Of a stretch of 64,000 nucleotides of DNA, positions 17,491 through 27,270 are shown in pieces (position 1 is the first letter of the stretch; every line of letters starts with the position of its first letter). A program made the translations under genes and the position numbers. The DNA is from Novosphingobium sp. GTDB lineage: Bacteria > Pseudomonadota > Alphaproteobacteria > Sphingomonadales > Sphingomonadaceae. Where the stretch lies: NCBI RefSeq assembly GCF_030699305.1, contig NZ_JAUYNB010000027.1:114554-178553 (forward strand). Direction: 5' to 3'. A model generated the notes under the pieces. It was not told the DNA's origin, made no database searches, and saw only the letters and a program-made list of their open reading frames with translations.

Positions 17491-17507
17491 TGCAATGCAA
17501 TAAATTT

Positions 17508-19655
17508 TCACCAGATCCGGATGCGCTCTTCGGGCGGCAGATACAGTTTGTCGCCCGGCTGGACGTTGAACGCCTTGTGCCATTCGTCGAAGTTCCGGAC
17601 CACGCCCAGGATCCGGTACATCCCCGGCGAGTGCGGCCCGGTCTGCAACTGCTGGCGCAGCGCGGCTTCGCGGAACTTGATCCGCCAGACTTGCGCCCAG
17701 GCCATGAAGAAGCGCTGATCGCCGGTGAACCCGTCGATCACCGGGGCTTCCGTGCCGTTCAGTGCCATCTTGTAGGCGCGGTAGGCCAGGCTGAGCCCGC
17801 CGACATCGCCGATGTTCTCACCCAGCGCGAGCCGCCCGTTGATGCAGGTCTTGCCATCGTCGAGCGGGCACAGCTGGTTATACTGGCCGACCAGCGCGCC
17901 GGTCAGCTTTTCAAACGCGGTGCGGTCGGCATCGGTCCACCAGTTGCGCAAGTTGCCGTCGCCGTCCGCCTTGGACCCCTGATCGTCGAACCCATGGCCG
18001 ATTTCATGCCCGATCACCGCGCCGATCGCGCCATAGTTGACCGCATCATCCGCCGACAGGTTGAAGAACGGCGGTTGCAGGATCGCGGCGGGGAACACGA
18101 TTTCATTGCCCGACGGGCTGTAATAGGCGTTCACCGTCTGCGGCAGCATGAACCATTCGGTCCGGTCAACCGGCTTGCCCAGCCGCTGTATCCGATCATT
18201 CTGGAACCAGCGGGTCGCGGCTTCGGCATTGGCGAAGGCACTGGTCGCGGTCACTTCCAGCCCCGGATAGGCCTTGTAGGTATCCGGGTGCCCGATCTTG
18301 AGCGAGAACGCGTCCAGCTTGGCCTTGGCCTGCACGCGGGTGTCCGGCCCCATCCATTGCAGGTTGGCGAGGTTATAGGCCATCGCGCTGCGCAAGTTGC
18401 CGACCAGCTTGTCCATCGCCGCCTTGTGGGTGGCGGGGAAATGCCGCTCGACATAGATCTTGCCGGACAGTTCGCCCAGCGTCCCTTCGACCGCGCCAAT
18501 CGCGCGCTTCCAGCGCGGGCGCTGCTGCGGCTGGCCGCCCAGCGTGGTGCCATAGAACGCGAACTGGGCCTCATCGAAGCGCTTGGGCAGCACGCCCGCG
18601 CGGCCCGAGACATACTGCACCGCCAGCCAGGCCTGCCAGGCAGAGAGCGGCTCGGTCGCGATCAGTTTCGCCAGTGCAGGCACCCCGCCGCCCAGCTTGG
18701 CGGCCATTTCGGGGGTATATTTGGCAGCCGCGAGTTCTTCCCTGGTCGGGGGGAGCTGCGCGACGATGATGTTTTCCGCGCCGCCCACGCCCATCGCGTC
18801 CAGCGCGGCCTTCAGCGGCACGTCGGGCGCCAGCGCATAGAATTCGGCCAGCGACAGCTTGTTATAGGTCAGGTCGCGGTTGCGGCCCAGCGCGCGGTCC
18901 CAGTTCTGGGCCGCCATCTTCTTTTCCAGCTGGAAGATCGCTTCGGCGGTCGCCGCCGCGTCGCCGTAGCCCAGCTCGCCCGCGATGAAGGCCAGATACT
19001 GCTTGTACTTGGCGGTAATGTCCTGGTTGCGGGGGGTATCGACCAGATAGTAATCGCGGTCGGGCAGCCCCAGTCGCGCCTGTCCGGCGTACAGCGCGTT
19101 GACGCGGCTGTCCTTGGCATCGGGCGAAACGCCGATGCCCACCGGCGAATCCAGCCCCGGCTGCATAAACAGCACGACCAGATCGGCCAGCCCCTTTGCA
19201 CCGTAGATCCTTTCCAGCGTCGGATAGGCCGGAGCCAGGCCCGCCTGCTCGATCGCAGCGGTGTTCATATAGGCGTTATAGACCGCCGCGACGCGCGCTT
19301 CGGCGCTGCCGGGGGCATGGGTGCCCCTGGCGATTTCTTCGAGGATGACATGCATCCGGTCTTCCGACACGTCGCGCAGATCGGCAAATGCGCCGCTGGT
19401 GGTGCGGTCAGCCGGGATCTCGGCGGTGTCGAGCCACTTGCCGTTGACGAAGCGGTTGAAATCGTCGCCCGGCTTGACGCTGGGGTCCATGTTGGCGGTC
19501 TTGACGCCCCAGCCCCAATTATCGGCAGATTCGGCAGCAGCGGACTTCGCAGCCTCGGCAGCGACAGGTGCCTTGGCTTCCCTGGCAAACGCGGGCGAAG
19601 CCAGCGTCGCGGCGAGCGCACTGGCAGACAACAGAGTTACGACGGATTTCAGCAC
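17508..19655 (-). CDS. M13 family zinc metallopeptidase (PepO/neprilysin-like)
   Basis: Exported metalloendopeptidase of 715 residues, typical for M13. It has a signal peptide (MLKSVVTLLSASA...AFAREA), followed by the N-terminal M13 domain (NMDPSVKPGDDFNRFVNGKW). The catalytic domain has VNAYYSPSGNEIVFPAAI, the zinc motif GHEIGHGFDDQG with the two His and catalytic Glu, and the third ligand Glu in LGENIGDVGGL. The C-terminus ends in IRIW, close to the usual xxxW ending. The GTG start has AAGGGG upstream. Probably a periplasmic or outer-membrane-associated peptide hydrolase; substrates unknown. Confidence 0.95.
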   Translation of the reverse strand: MLKSVVTLLSASALAATLASPAFAREAKAPVAAEAAKSAAAESADNWGWGVKTANMDPSVKPGDDFNRFVNGKWLDTAEIPADRTTSGAFADLRDVSEDRMHVILEEIARGTHAPGSAEARVAAVYNAYMNTAAIEQAGLAPAYPTLERIYGAKGLADLVVLFMQPGLDSPVGIGVSPDAKDSRVNALYAGQARLGLPDRDYYLVDTPRNQDITAKYKQYLAFIAGELGYGDAAATAEAIFQLEKKMAAQNWDRALGRNRDLTYNKLSLAEFYALAPDVPLKAALDAMGVGGAENIIVAQLPPTREELAAAKYTPEMAAKLGGGVPALAKLIATEPLSAWQAWLAVQYVSGRAGVLPKRFDEAQFAFYGTTLGGQPQQRPRWKRAIGAVEGTLGELSGKIYVERHFPATHKAAMDKLVGNLRSAMAYNLANLQWMGPDTRVQAKAKLDAFSLKIGHPDTYKAYPGLEVTATSAFANAEAATRWFQNDRIQRLGKPVDRTEWFMLPQTVNAYYSPSGNEIVFPAAILQPPFFNLSADDAVNYGAIGAVIGHEIGHGFDDQGSKADGDGNLRNWWTDADRTAFEKLTGALVGQYNQLCPLDDGKTCINGRLALGENIGDVGGLSLAYRAYKMALNGTEAPVIDGFTGDQRFFMAWAQVWRIKFREAALRQQLQTGPHSPGMYRILGVVRNFDEWHKAFNVQPGDKLYLPPEERIRIW

Positions 19656-19719
19656 AGCGGCCCCTTGGATTGGATATGGTTGGTATCCACCCTAGGGAAG
19701 CTGCCCGCGCGGCGGCACG

Positions 19720-21543
19720 CTATTCGACGGAAGTCCCAGCGCGGTCGTCAAACTGCAACGCGGCAAGGCGCGCATAAAGCCCGCCTGCCTTGCTCAGCGC
19801 GTCATGGGTGCCGGTTTCGACGATCCGGCCCTTGTCCATCACCACGATCCGGTCGGCCTGCCGGACGGTGGCCAGCCGGTGCGCGATGACCAGCGTGGTA
19901 CGGGTCGCCATCAGGCGGTCGAGCGCGTCCTGCACCAGCCGTTCGCTCTCGGCGTCGAGCGCGCTGGTCGCTTCGTCCAGCAGCAGGATCGGCGCATCGC
20001 GCAGCAGCGCGCGGGCAATCGCCATGCGCTGGCGCTGGCCGCCTGACAGCCGCGCGCCGCCTTCGCCCAGATACGTATCCAGACCCGCCGGCAGTTCGCG
20101 CAGGAAGTCTTCGGCATTGGCCGCGGCGGCGGCGGTCCAGATGTCCTCGTCGCTGGCGTCCCAGTCGCCATAGCGCAAGTTGTCGCGCGCACTGGCGGCA
20201 AACAGCAGGCCTTCCTGCGGCACCAGCGCGATCCGGCGGCGGATCTCGGCGGGATCGACCGCGGTCAGCGGCACGCCGTCCAGCTTGATGGTCCCGGCCT
20301 GCGGGTCATAAAACCGCTCGGCCAGCTGGAACAGGGTGGACTTGCCCGCGCCCGACGGGCCGACAATCGCCACGGTCTCGCCCGGTTCGATGGTCAGCGA
20401 AAAATCGGCCAGCGCGGCCACTTCCAGCCGGGTCGGGTAACGGAAGCTGACCTGTTCGAACGCCAGTTTGCCGTGTGCCGGAACCGGCAGCGCCAGCGGC
20501 CGCGCGGGGGCAGCGATGCTGGGTTTCTCGTTCAGCAACTCGTTCAGGCGGCTGGCCGCGCCCGCGCCGCGCAGCAGATCGCCGTAGACTTCGGTCAACG
20601 CGCCGAACGCGCCGGCCACGATCCCGGCGGTGACGACGAAGGCAAAGATCGTGCCGCCCGAAATCGTCCCGGCGGCAACGCCTTCCGCGCCTTCCCAGAC
20701 CAGCATCACGATGGCCCCGAAGATCATCATGATCGCCAGCGCGGTCATCCCGGCGCGCAGCAGGATGCGGCGGCGGGCGGTGGCGAACGTGGCCTCCACC
20801 GCTGCGGCAAAGCGGCCCAGTTCGCGGCCTTCCTGGTTGAACGCCTGGACGATCTTCATGCCGCCGAGGATTTCGGACACCATCGATCCGATGTCAGCCA
20901 CCCGGTCCTGACTGGTGCGCGAAAGATTGCGCAGCCGCCGCCCGAACCACACGATCGGCAGCACTACCAGCGGAATCCCCACCACCAGCCCCAGCGCCAG
21001 CCGGGGTGCGAGCGCGAACAGATAGCCGATGCCCAGCACACCCATGATCAGGTTGCGCAGCGCGACCGAAACCGTGGTGCCGACCACCTGTTCGATCAGC
21101 GAAGTGTCAGACGTCATGCGCGATGAAATCTCGCTCGGGCTGTTTTCCTCGAAGAACGCGGGCGACAGGCGCAGCAGGTTCTGCTGAACTTTCAGGCGGA
21201 TGTCGGCCACCACCCGTTCGCCCAGCCACGACACGAAGTAGAAGCGCGTCGCCGTGCCAAGGCCCAGCACGAACACGATCAGCAGCAGGTAGCGGAACCA
21301 GCGTCCGATGCTTTCCGGATCGCCGCCTTCGGCAAAGCCGCGGTCGATGATCAGGCGGAACCCCGCCGGAATCGCCAGCGTGGCGGTGGCGGTGACCATC
21401 AGCGCGACGGCGGCGAAGGCCACCTGGCGCGGATACTTGGCGGTTTCGCGCCAGATCATCCGCAGCGGACCAAGGCTGCGGGCGGGCTTGGCTTCGGCGG
21501 CAGGCTGCTCCGCAGGGACGGCGGGCGTGGTTTGCGAACTCAT
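19720..21543 (-). CDS. ABC exporter, fused permease and ATPase
   Basis: Half-transporter of 607 residues that should act as a homodimer in the inner membrane. Residues about 25-310 hold the six-helix exporter domain (including LIIDRGFAEGG). The ATPase follows: Walker A GPSGAGKST, Q-loop LVPQEGLLF, signature LSGGQRQRMAIARALL, Walker B ILLLDEATSALD and H-loop IAHRL. It resembles the MsbA/LapB-like exporters common in alphaproteobacteria; the substrate (lipid, peptide or drug) is not evident. The ATG at 21543 has AGGGGGCG upstream. Divergent from the PHB depolymerase gene across 168 bases. Confidence 0.93.
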   Translation of the reverse strand: MSSQTTPAVPAEQPAAEAKPARSLGPLRMIWRETAKYPRQVAFAAVALMVTATATLAIPAGFRLIIDRGFAEGGDPESIGRWFRYLLLIVFVLGLGTATRFYFVSWLGERVVADIRLKVQQNLLRLSPAFFEENSPSEISSRMTSDTSLIEQVVGTTVSVALRNLIMGVLGIGYLFALAPRLALGLVVGIPLVVLPIVWFGRRLRNLSRTSQDRVADIGSMVSEILGGMKIVQAFNQEGRELGRFAAAVEATFATARRRILLRAGMTALAIMMIFGAIVMLVWEGAEGVAAGTISGGTIFAFVVTAGIVAGAFGALTEVYGDLLRGAGAASRLNELLNEKPSIAAPARPLALPVPAHGKLAFEQVSFRYPTRLEVAALADFSLTIEPGETVAIVGPSGAGKSTLFQLAERFYDPQAGTIKLDGVPLTAVDPAEIRRRIALVPQEGLLFAASARDNLRYGDWDASDEDIWTAAAAANAEDFLRELPAGLDTYLGEGGARLSGGQRQRMAIARALLRDAPILLLDEATSALDAESERLVQDALDRLMATRTTLVIAHRLATVRQADRIVVMDKGRIVETGTHDALSKAGGLYARLAALQFDDRAGTSVE

Positions 21544-21711
21544 GGCTGCGCCCCCTAGCACAGTGCAATCGCGCCGTAAGGGCCAAATCCGCATCCCCCA
21601 AGGTTCTCATTGTGCGGATGCGAACTCACTTCGCCATTGCACAATTTTGCGAATCGCGTCACGGTAACGTCAATTATCCCGAAGAACCGGGGCGCAGGAG
21701 ATTTTGCAACC

Positions 21712-22956
21712 GTGCTTTACACCGCTTATGAATTGCAGCGTTCGTGGATGAACGCGGCCAGCACCTGGGCTTCCGTCGCGGCGGAAATGTTGAACAATCC
21801 GGCTTTGCCGTTCGGATATGGTGCGGGCGGATCGACTCTGTCATCGGCGCTGGAAGTGTTTGCGCATGCCTCGGCCAACTATGGCAAGCCGGCGTTCGAC
21901 ATCGAAACGGTCACGGTGGATGGCCAGACCTGGCCCGTCACCGAAGCCATCGTGATGCACAAGCCGTTCGGCAATCTGTTGCGGTTCAGCCATCCCGGCC
22001 TGCCCGAAAACGCCCCGCGCCTGTTCGTCGTCGCCCCGATGAGCGGCCACTTTGCCACGCTGCTGCGCGGCACGGTCGCCCGGATGATCGAGCGGTGCGA
22101 GGTCTATATTACCGACTGGGCCGACGCGAAGATGGTCCCGCTGAGCGCGGGCAGCTTCGATCTGGACGATTACATCGATTACCTGATCGAGTTTTTTGAG
22201 CACATCGGCCCGGGCGCGCACGCGCTGGCGGTGTGCCAGCCGTCGGTCCCGGCCTTTGCCGCCACCGCGATCATGGCGGCGGACAAGCACCCCTGCCGCC
22301 CGCTGTCGCTGACCATGATGGGCGGACCCATCGATACCCGCGAAGCGCCGACCACGGTCAATGACCTGGCGATGCAGCGCCCGATCGAATGGTTCCGCCA
22401 CACGGTGATCGGCACGGTGCCGCTGCAGTATCCGGGCGCGGGCCGCCAGGTCTATCCGGGGTTCATGCAGCTGGCCGGGTTCATGAGCATGAACCTGGGC
22501 AACCACATGCTCAGCCACTACCACATGTTCAAGCATCTGGTGGACGGCGACGGCGAAAGCGCGGACGCGACCAAGGTGTTCTATGACGAATACCGCGCGG
22601 TCTGCGATCTCAACGCCGATTACTACCTCCAGACGGTGGAGGAAGTGTTCCAGAAGCATTCGCTGCCCAACGGCGAATTCGTCCATCGCGGCAAGCGGGT
22701 GGACCTCGGCGCGATCACCGACACCGCGATCCTGGCGATCGAAGGGGAACGCGACGACATTTCCGGCATCGGCCAGACCAAGGCATCGCTGCACCTCACC
22801 CCGAACCTGCCGGAATCGCGCAAGCGCTATCACATGGCCCCGGAAGTCGGCCATTACGGCATCTTCAACGGCGGCAAGTGGCGCGACAAGATCGCCCCGA
22901 TCGTGGAAGAGTGGATCGCGAAGCATGACCGTGCGCAGTTGAAGGTGGTGGCGTAA
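21712..22956 (+). CDS. phaZ: Intracellular polyhydroxyalkanoate (PHB) depolymerase
   Basis: Mobilises stored poly-3-hydroxybutyrate. The 414-residue protein starts MLYTAYELQRSW, as expected for the Cupriavidus PhaZ1-type intracellular family. These enzymes use a cysteine nucleophile: here Cys175 in AVCQPS, with the likely Asp in GERDDISG (348/349) and His381 in VGHYGIF. No signal peptide, which agrees with action on intracellular granules. The start is GTG at 21712 with CAGGAG upstream; the open frame upstream has no conserved sequence. No PHA synthase or phasin gene is in the window. Confidence 0.92.
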   Translation: MLYTAYELQRSWMNAASTWASVAAEMLNNPALPFGYGAGGSTLSSALEVFAHASANYGKPAFDIETVTVDGQTWPVTEAIVMHKPFGNLLRFSHPGLPENAPRLFVVAPMSGHFATLLRGTVARMIERCEVYITDWADAKMVPLSAGSFDLDDYIDYLIEFFEHIGPGAHALAVCQPSVPAFAATAIMAADKHPCRPLSLTMMGGPIDTREAPTTVNDLAMQRPIEWFRHTVIGTVPLQYPGAGRQVYPGFMQLAGFMSMNLGNHMLSHYHMFKHLVDGDGESADATKVFYDEYRAVCDLNADYYLQTVEEVFQKHSLPNGEFVHRGKRVDLGAITDTAILAIEGERDDISGIGQTKASLHLTPNLPESRKRYHMAPEVGHYGIFNGGKWRDKIAPIVEEWIAKHDRAQLKVVA

Positions 22957-22975
22957 GGCCACCGCTGGCCAAAGC

Positions 22976-23119
22976 CCGTCATGCTGAACTTGTTTCAGCA
23001 TCCATCGGGCGGCTGGCGCAGTTAGCGGTTGGATGCGGACTGGCCGGGCCAGTCGCGCCAGTTCTGCGCCATCCGTTTGGGCGGCGGGATGGACCCAGAA
23101 CCAAGTTCAGGGTGACGGG
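22976..23119. repeat. Dispersed palindromic repeat, family A, copy 2
   Basis: The outer arms are the same as in the copy at 1227-1331: the left arm begins CCGTCATGCTGAACTTGTTT and the right arm ends CCAAGTTCAGGGTGACGGG. The internal part differs and contains its own perfect hairpin, GACTGGCC-G-GGCCAGTC. The right arm overlaps the last codons and stop of the DUF4126 gene (stop at 23107-23109). Confidence 0.8.
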
Positions 23120-23727
23120 TTTTCCGGACGCTCTGGCGAAGCAAACACCCGCTTCAGCACCCGCCGCGCGATCAGCAGCAGCCAGACCGTCAGCGCCAGC
23201 AGCGCCAGCGCGATCCCGCCCGCTGCGACCGGGTATTGATAGGCCAGGAACAGCAGCCCGCCGGTCACCACATCCTCGGCCGTGGACACCGCGATATTGC
23301 TGAACGGTTCGGGGCTGGTGTTGACCACGGCGCGCGCCCCGGCCTTGCCGCCATGCGCCAGCAGCGATGCGCCGCCGCCCAGGATGAAGGCGATCGCCTG
23401 CGCCGCCGGGTCGGACGGATCGACCACCGCCAGCGCCAGCAGCGCCCCGCCCAGCGGGCGAACCAGCGTATGGATCGTGTCCCACACCGTATCGAGCCAC
23501 ATCACCTTGTCGGCAAAGAATTCCAGCACCGCCGCCGCGCCCGCCGCACCCATGACCCACGGGTTGGCAAGGATCTGCAAGGATGCCAGGTGTTCGGGCA
23601 GGGGCAGCATGCCGAACTGCATCGCCGCGCCGGTCGCCAGCACGCACAGATAGAGCCGCCAGCCCGACAGCAGGCTGACACTGCCCGCGATCCCCAGTAT
23701 TTCGATGATGCCGAGATGTTCGGTCAT
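23107..23727 (-). CDS. DUF4126 family membrane protein
   Basis: A 206-residue integral membrane protein of unknown function. The start MTEHLGIIEILGIAGSV leads into repeated hydrophobic helices. Typical DUF4126 features are visible: SGWRLYLCVLATG, FADKVMWLDTVWDTIHT in the middle loop, and a Gly/Ala-rich segment with NTSPEPFSN followed by EDVVTGG. The last three codons and the TGA come from the right arm of a dispersed repeat, so the C-terminus may have been altered by repeat insertion. No functional partner is evident. ATG at 23727 chosen because the first helix begins there. Confidence 0.8.
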   Translation of the reverse strand: MTEHLGIIEILGIAGSVSLLSGWRLYLCVLATGAAMQFGMLPLPEHLASLQILANPWVMGAAGAAAVLEFFADKVMWLDTVWDTIHTLVRPLGGALLALAVVDPSDPAAQAIAFILGGGASLLAHGGKAGARAVVNTSPEPFSNIAVSTAEDVVTGGLLFLAYQYPVAAGGIALALLALTVWLLLIARRVLKRVFASPERPENPSP

Positions 23728-23800
23728 TCCCCTGTCCCCCGCAGCGCGGGGCAAGGATGCGCGGCGCGGGGCCGCTTGGCAAGATCAGCGCCGAAAAGGC

Positions 23801-24367
23801 TCAACGATGATCGAGGTCCGGATCGGGCGTCAGCATCGCATCAAGCTGCACCCCGGCGCTGTTCAGCAGCATCGACACCTGGGTGTACTGGCCAACCGTA
23901 TAGACCAGATCGATCCGGCCTTCGTCCCCCAGCTCGGCCAGCGCGGCCCAGGTGGGATCGGTGATGAAGTGGCCCTGCACCAGTTCATCGCAGGCGCGCA
24001 GGATCGCGGCGTCCAGCGCGCTCCAGCCGGGTGCGTCCGCTCCGACCTTGATCGCGGCGATTTCGGTGCCCGTCAGCCCGGCTTGCTGCCCGATCAGGCA
24101 GTGCTGCGCCCATTCATAGCCCGCCTTGCACAGGTATCCGGTGCGCAGGATCGCCAGTTCGCGTTCGCGCGCGGGCAGGGCATTGGCGGGGGAGAGGATG
24201 TAATTGCCCCAGGCAAGGAACGCGCTGAGCGCGGCGGGCTTGTGCGCCTGGGTGCGAAAGATGTTGAAAGCGCGCGCGAATTTGGGAAGCGCGGCCAGCG
24301 CTGCCCGCGCCTCCGGGGTCAGGTCCGCATCGGTGAGCGGAGCGATCCGGGGCGCGGGCAGGCGCAT
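23801..24367 (-). CDS. Carboxymuconolactone decarboxylase (CMD/AhpD-like) family protein
   Basis: A 188-residue small helical protein. It begins MRLPAPRIAPLTDADL and has the CMD block ARERELAILRTGYLCKAGYEW-QH. In AhpD-type members the active site has CxxC; here only one Cys (LCKAGYEWAQH) is present, so a thiol-peroxidase role is doubtful. It starts two bases after the thiolase stop (TGA-CG-ATG) and is likely translated with it. Members next to acyl-CoA genes are common in alphaproteobacteria but their reaction is generally unknown. Confidence 0.82.
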   Translation of the reverse strand: MRLPAPRIAPLTDADLTPEARAALAALPKFARAFNIFRTQAHKPAALSAFLAWGNYILSPANALPARERELAILRTGYLCKAGYEWAQHCLIGQQAGLTGTEIAAIKVGADAPGWSALDAAILRACDELVQGHFITDPTWAALAELGDEGRIDLVYTVGQYTQVSMLLNSAGVQLDAMLTPDPDLDHR

Positions 24368-24369
24368 CG

Positions 24370-25545
24370 TCAGAGGACTTCGAACAGGCCAGCCGCGCCC
24401 ATACCGCCGCCGACGCACATCGTCACGACGACATACTTCGCGCCGCGCCGCTTGCCTTCCAGCAGCGCGTGGATGGTGCAGCGCGCGCCGGTCATGCCAT
24501 AGGGATGGCCGATGGAGATCGCGCCGCCGTTGACGTTCAGCCGGTCATTGGGGATGCCCAGCTTGTCGCGGCAATACAGCACCTGCACGGCGAAGGCCTC
24601 GTTCAGTTCCCACACGCCGACATCGTCCATGCTGACGCCGAACCGGCTGAGCACCTTGGGGATCGCGAACACGGGGCCGATGCCCATTTCGTCCGGCTCG
24701 GTCCCGGCAACCGCCATGCCGACATAACGGCCGAGCGGGGCAAGGCCCTTCTTGGCGGCGAGCGCGGCTTCCATCACCACCACGGCGGCGGACCCGTCCG
24801 ACAGCTGGCTGGCGTTACCGGCCGAAACGATCCCGTCCGGCAGGACCGAACCCAGCGATTGCAGCCCTTCCAGCGTGGTTTCGGGCCGATTGCCTTCGTC
24901 CTTGGTCAGCGTCACGTCCTTCATGGTGACTTCGCCGGTGGCCTTGTCGGTCACCGCCATCGTGGCCGAGCAGGGGACGATTTCATCGGCGAACACTCCG
25001 GCGGCCTGCGCGGCGGCGGTGCGCTGCTGCGACTGGAGCGCATAGGCGTCGCACGCCTCGCGGCTGATGCCATAGCGCTTGCCGACGATTTCGGCGGTCT
25101 GGAGCATCGGCATGTAGATCGCGTTGTGCATCGCGATCAGGCTGGGATCGACGGCAACGCGCATATCCTTGGTCTGGACCAGGCTGATCGATTCCTGACC
25201 GCCCGCGGCAACTACGTCCATCCGGTCCAGCACCACCTGCTTCGATGCGGTGGCGATCGCCATCAGGCCCGATGAGCACTGGCGGTCCATCGACATCGCC
25301 GACACGGTCACCGGCAGGCCCGCCTTCAGCGCGACCTGACGGGCGATGTTGCCGCCCTGGGTGCCTTGTTGCAGGGCCGAACCCCACAGGACGTCGTCCA
25401 CTTCGCCGCCTTCGATTCCCGCGCGTTCAATCGCGGCGGCAAGGCTGAGAGCGCCGAGCGACGCGCCCGGAGTGGCATTGAATGCGCCGCGATAGGCCCG
25501 GCCAATCGGCGTACGGGCGGCGGCGACGATAACTGCGTCACGCAT
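24370..25545 (-). CDS. Acetyl-CoA acyltransferase (thiolase)
   Basis: Thiolase of 391 residues, normal size, working on acetyl-CoA or 3-ketoacyl-CoA. The nucleophilic Cys is in [10 protein letters not shown], the catalytic His in [15 protein letters not shown], and the second Cys in [11 protein letters not shown]. The start has AAGGAAC upstream. It is flanked on the same strand by a MaoC-like hydratase gene upstream and the CMD gene two bases downstream, so a beta-oxidation-type or acyl-CoA conversion operon is likely. Degradative versus biosynthetic direction is not decided by sequence. Confidence 0.93.
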   Translation of the reverse strand: MRDAVIVAAARTPIGRAYRGAFNATPGASLGALSLAAAIERAGIEGGEVDDVLWGSALQQGTQGGNIARQVALKAGLPVTVSAMSMDRQCSSGLMAIATASKQVVLDRMDVVAAGGQESISLVQTKDMRVAVDPSLIAMHNAIYMPMLQTAEIVGKRYGISREACDAYALQSQQRTAAAQAAGVFADEIVPCSATMAVTDKATGEVTMKDVTLTKDEGNRPETTLEGLQSLGSVLPDGIVSAGNASQLSDGSAAVVVMEAALAAKKGLAPLGRYVGMAVAGTEPDEMGIGPVFAIPKVLSRFGVSMDDVGVWELNEAFAVQVLYCRDKLGIPNDRLNVNGGAISIGHPYGMTGARCTIHALLEGKRRGAKYVVVTMCVGGGMGAAGLFEVL

Positions 25546-25596
25546 TGTAAGTTCCTTGAAGTATCAGTTGGTGTGTCTGTATCCCGGGGAGGGGGA

Positions 25597-26046
25597 TCAC
25601 ACGAAGAACTGCATCACCCATTCCGCGATCAGGGCGGGCTTGTCCTCGCCTTCGATCTCAAGGGTGTATTCGTTGGTCTGTTGCCACTGACCGGGGCGCT
25701 TTTCCGTGAGGTCGAGCAGCTTCACATGGGCGCGCACGCGCTTGCCCGCGCGGACCGGCGAGATGAAGCGGGTTTTGTTGCCGCCATAGTTGACGCCCAT
25801 TTTCACGTCGCTGACGCGCGCACCTTCGGTCATCCCGGCCAGCACCGGGATCAGCGACAGGGTCAGGAACCCGTGCGCAATGGTCCCGCCGAACGGGGTC
25901 AGCTTGGCCTTTTCCTCGTCAATGTGGATGAACTGGAAGTCACCGGTGGCTTCGGCGAACTTGTTGATGCGCTCCTGGCTGACTTCGAACCAGTCCGAAA
26001 CGCCGATGTTCTGGCCAACTTTGGCCTGCAGTTCTTGCGGGGTCAT
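25597..26046 (-). CDS. MaoC-like dehydratase/enoyl-CoA hydratase
   Basis: A 149-residue single hot-dog domain. The R-specific hydratase motif is visible: ATGDFQFIHIDEEKA with the catalytic Asp/His pair, then FGGTIAHGFLTLSL. The ORF begins MTPQELQAKVGQ after CAGGAGAGG. It likely hydrates trans-2-enoyl-CoA to (R)-3-hydroxyacyl-CoA or has a related role. It precedes the thiolase by about 50 bases on the same strand. (R)-specific hydratases can feed PHA synthesis, which fits the PHB depolymerase nearby, but this link is inferred. Confidence 0.9.
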   Translation of the reverse strand: MTPQELQAKVGQNIGVSDWFEVSQERINKFAEATGDFQFIHIDEEKAKLTPFGGTIAHGFLTLSLIPVLAGMTEGARVSDVKMGVNYGGNKTRFISPVRAGKRVRAHVKLLDLTEKRPGQWQQTNEYTLEIEGEDKPALIAEWVMQFFV

Positions 26047-26175
26047 ATGCCTCTCCTGACAACTGGAAAGGCGCTTTCATGGCCCAAGCGGGCGGCGGTT
26101 GCAACGCGCCTGAACGTGCCGCTACGGCATGGGCGGTGGCCGGGGTTGCGCCGGGGTGCGAATCACTCAGCCGGG

Positions 26176-27270
26176 TCACTCAGCCGGAATGGCGATGGCG
26201 GGGCTGGCCCAGCGCGGCGGGCGGCGGTTGAGCCAGCGCTGCGCCGGCTTTTCCACCCCGTGATACAGCGCGACCGACGCACCGGCGACCAGGGCGATGA
26301 ACCCGGCCAGCTGGCCTGCGTCCAGTTGCAGGCTGTCATCCACGAACGCCAGCTTGAACAGGATGAACAGGAAGAAGTGGGCCAGATAAGTCGAATAGCT
26401 GATTTCGCCAAGATAGGTCAGGCCACGCCCGCCCAGCACGCGGGCAATGACCGAACGGTCGAGCGCCAGCGCCAGCAGCAGCGCGAAGAACAGCAGCGGC
26501 ACCAGCGCGGTTTCGGGCAGGCCCAGCGCGATCCCGCCTGCGCCCCACGCCAGCCCCGCCAACAGCGCCAGCGGTGCCGCGCGCCCGACGGATTGCCAGC
26601 GCTGCCACAGGATGCACAGGATCATGCCCATGCCGAATTCGGGCAGGCAGCGCCACAGGCCGAGCCGGGCGATATCCTCACCCAGCGCAGTGTGGCCGCT
26701 GGCGGCGAAGATCAGGTGGATGGTTCCGGCGAGCGCCAGCGCCAGCAGCACCAGCGCCCAATCGGGCCAATCCTCCCACCGGGTCAGCGCGACCACGGCC
26801 GGGAACAACAGGTATGCGGCCAGTTCCGTGCTGATCGACCAGGCCGGGTGGTTCCAGGTCAGCTCGCCCGTCAGCCCCCAGTTCTGGGCGAGCGCGAAGT
26901 GCAGCGGCAGCTCGGCCAGCGGATAGCCGCCCGCGTCACGACCGGTCACCAGCAGCAGCGCGGCGAAAGCGCAGAATCCAGTCAGGATGAACGCATGCAG
27001 CGGCCAGACCCGGGCGAACCTTCGCCACAGGAACAGCCGCGTTTCCGCCGCGCCGCCCTGGCGGAGGCGCGGGGCATAGTTATACCAGATGACAAAGCCG
27101 GACAGGATGAAGAACAGATCAACTGCCAGATAACCCCTGGCCAGCCAATCGATCACCGGCGCGGGCAGCAGGCCCGCCAGCGACAGGCGGATATGATACA
27201 GCACGACCGCCCACGCGGCGATCCCGCGAATGCCGGTCAGCGCGTCGAGGTGGCGGGGCGCGGCGCTCAT
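26176..27270 (-). CDS. Acyltransferase family 3 (OafA/YrhL-like) membrane protein
   Basis: A 364-residue polytopic protein. The start is LDALTGIRGIAAWAVVLYH, the family signature with the His used in acyl transfer. It is followed by about ten hydrophobic helices, with FILSGFVIWYNY, RRFARVWPLH and an EISYSTYLAHFF-type segment. It likely acetylates or acylates an exported polysaccharide or lipid-linked sugar. It overlaps the upstream O-ligase gene by ATGA and is therefore part of the same glycan operon. Confidence 0.9.
   Translation of the reverse strand: MSAAPRHLDALTGIRGIAAWAVVLYHIRLSLAGLLPAPVIDWLARGYLAVDLFFILSGFVIWYNYAPRLRQGGAAETRLFLWRRFARVWPLHAFILTGFCAFAALLLVTGRDAGGYPLAELPLHFALAQNWGLTGELTWNHPAWSISTELAAYLLFPAVVALTRWEDWPDWALVLLALALAGTIHLIFAASGHTALGEDIARLGLWRCLPEFGMGMILCILWQRWQSVGRAAPLALLAGLAWGAGGIALGLPETALVPLLFFALLLALALDRSVIARVLGGRGLTYLGEISYSTYLAHFFLFILFKLAFVDDSLQLDAGQLAGFIALVAGASVALYHGVEKPAQRWLNRRPPRWASPAIAIPAE

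Noticed and set aside
17577..19889. 770-codon open frame antisense to the M13 peptidase
   Set aside because: Low-complexity antisense frame; the peptidase motifs on the other strand are decisive.
21587..21619. ATCCGCA ... TGCGGAT inverted repeat between the ABC exporter and phaZ
   Set aside because: Seven-base arms 19 bases apart in a GC-rich promoter region; may be chance and no known regulator box matches.
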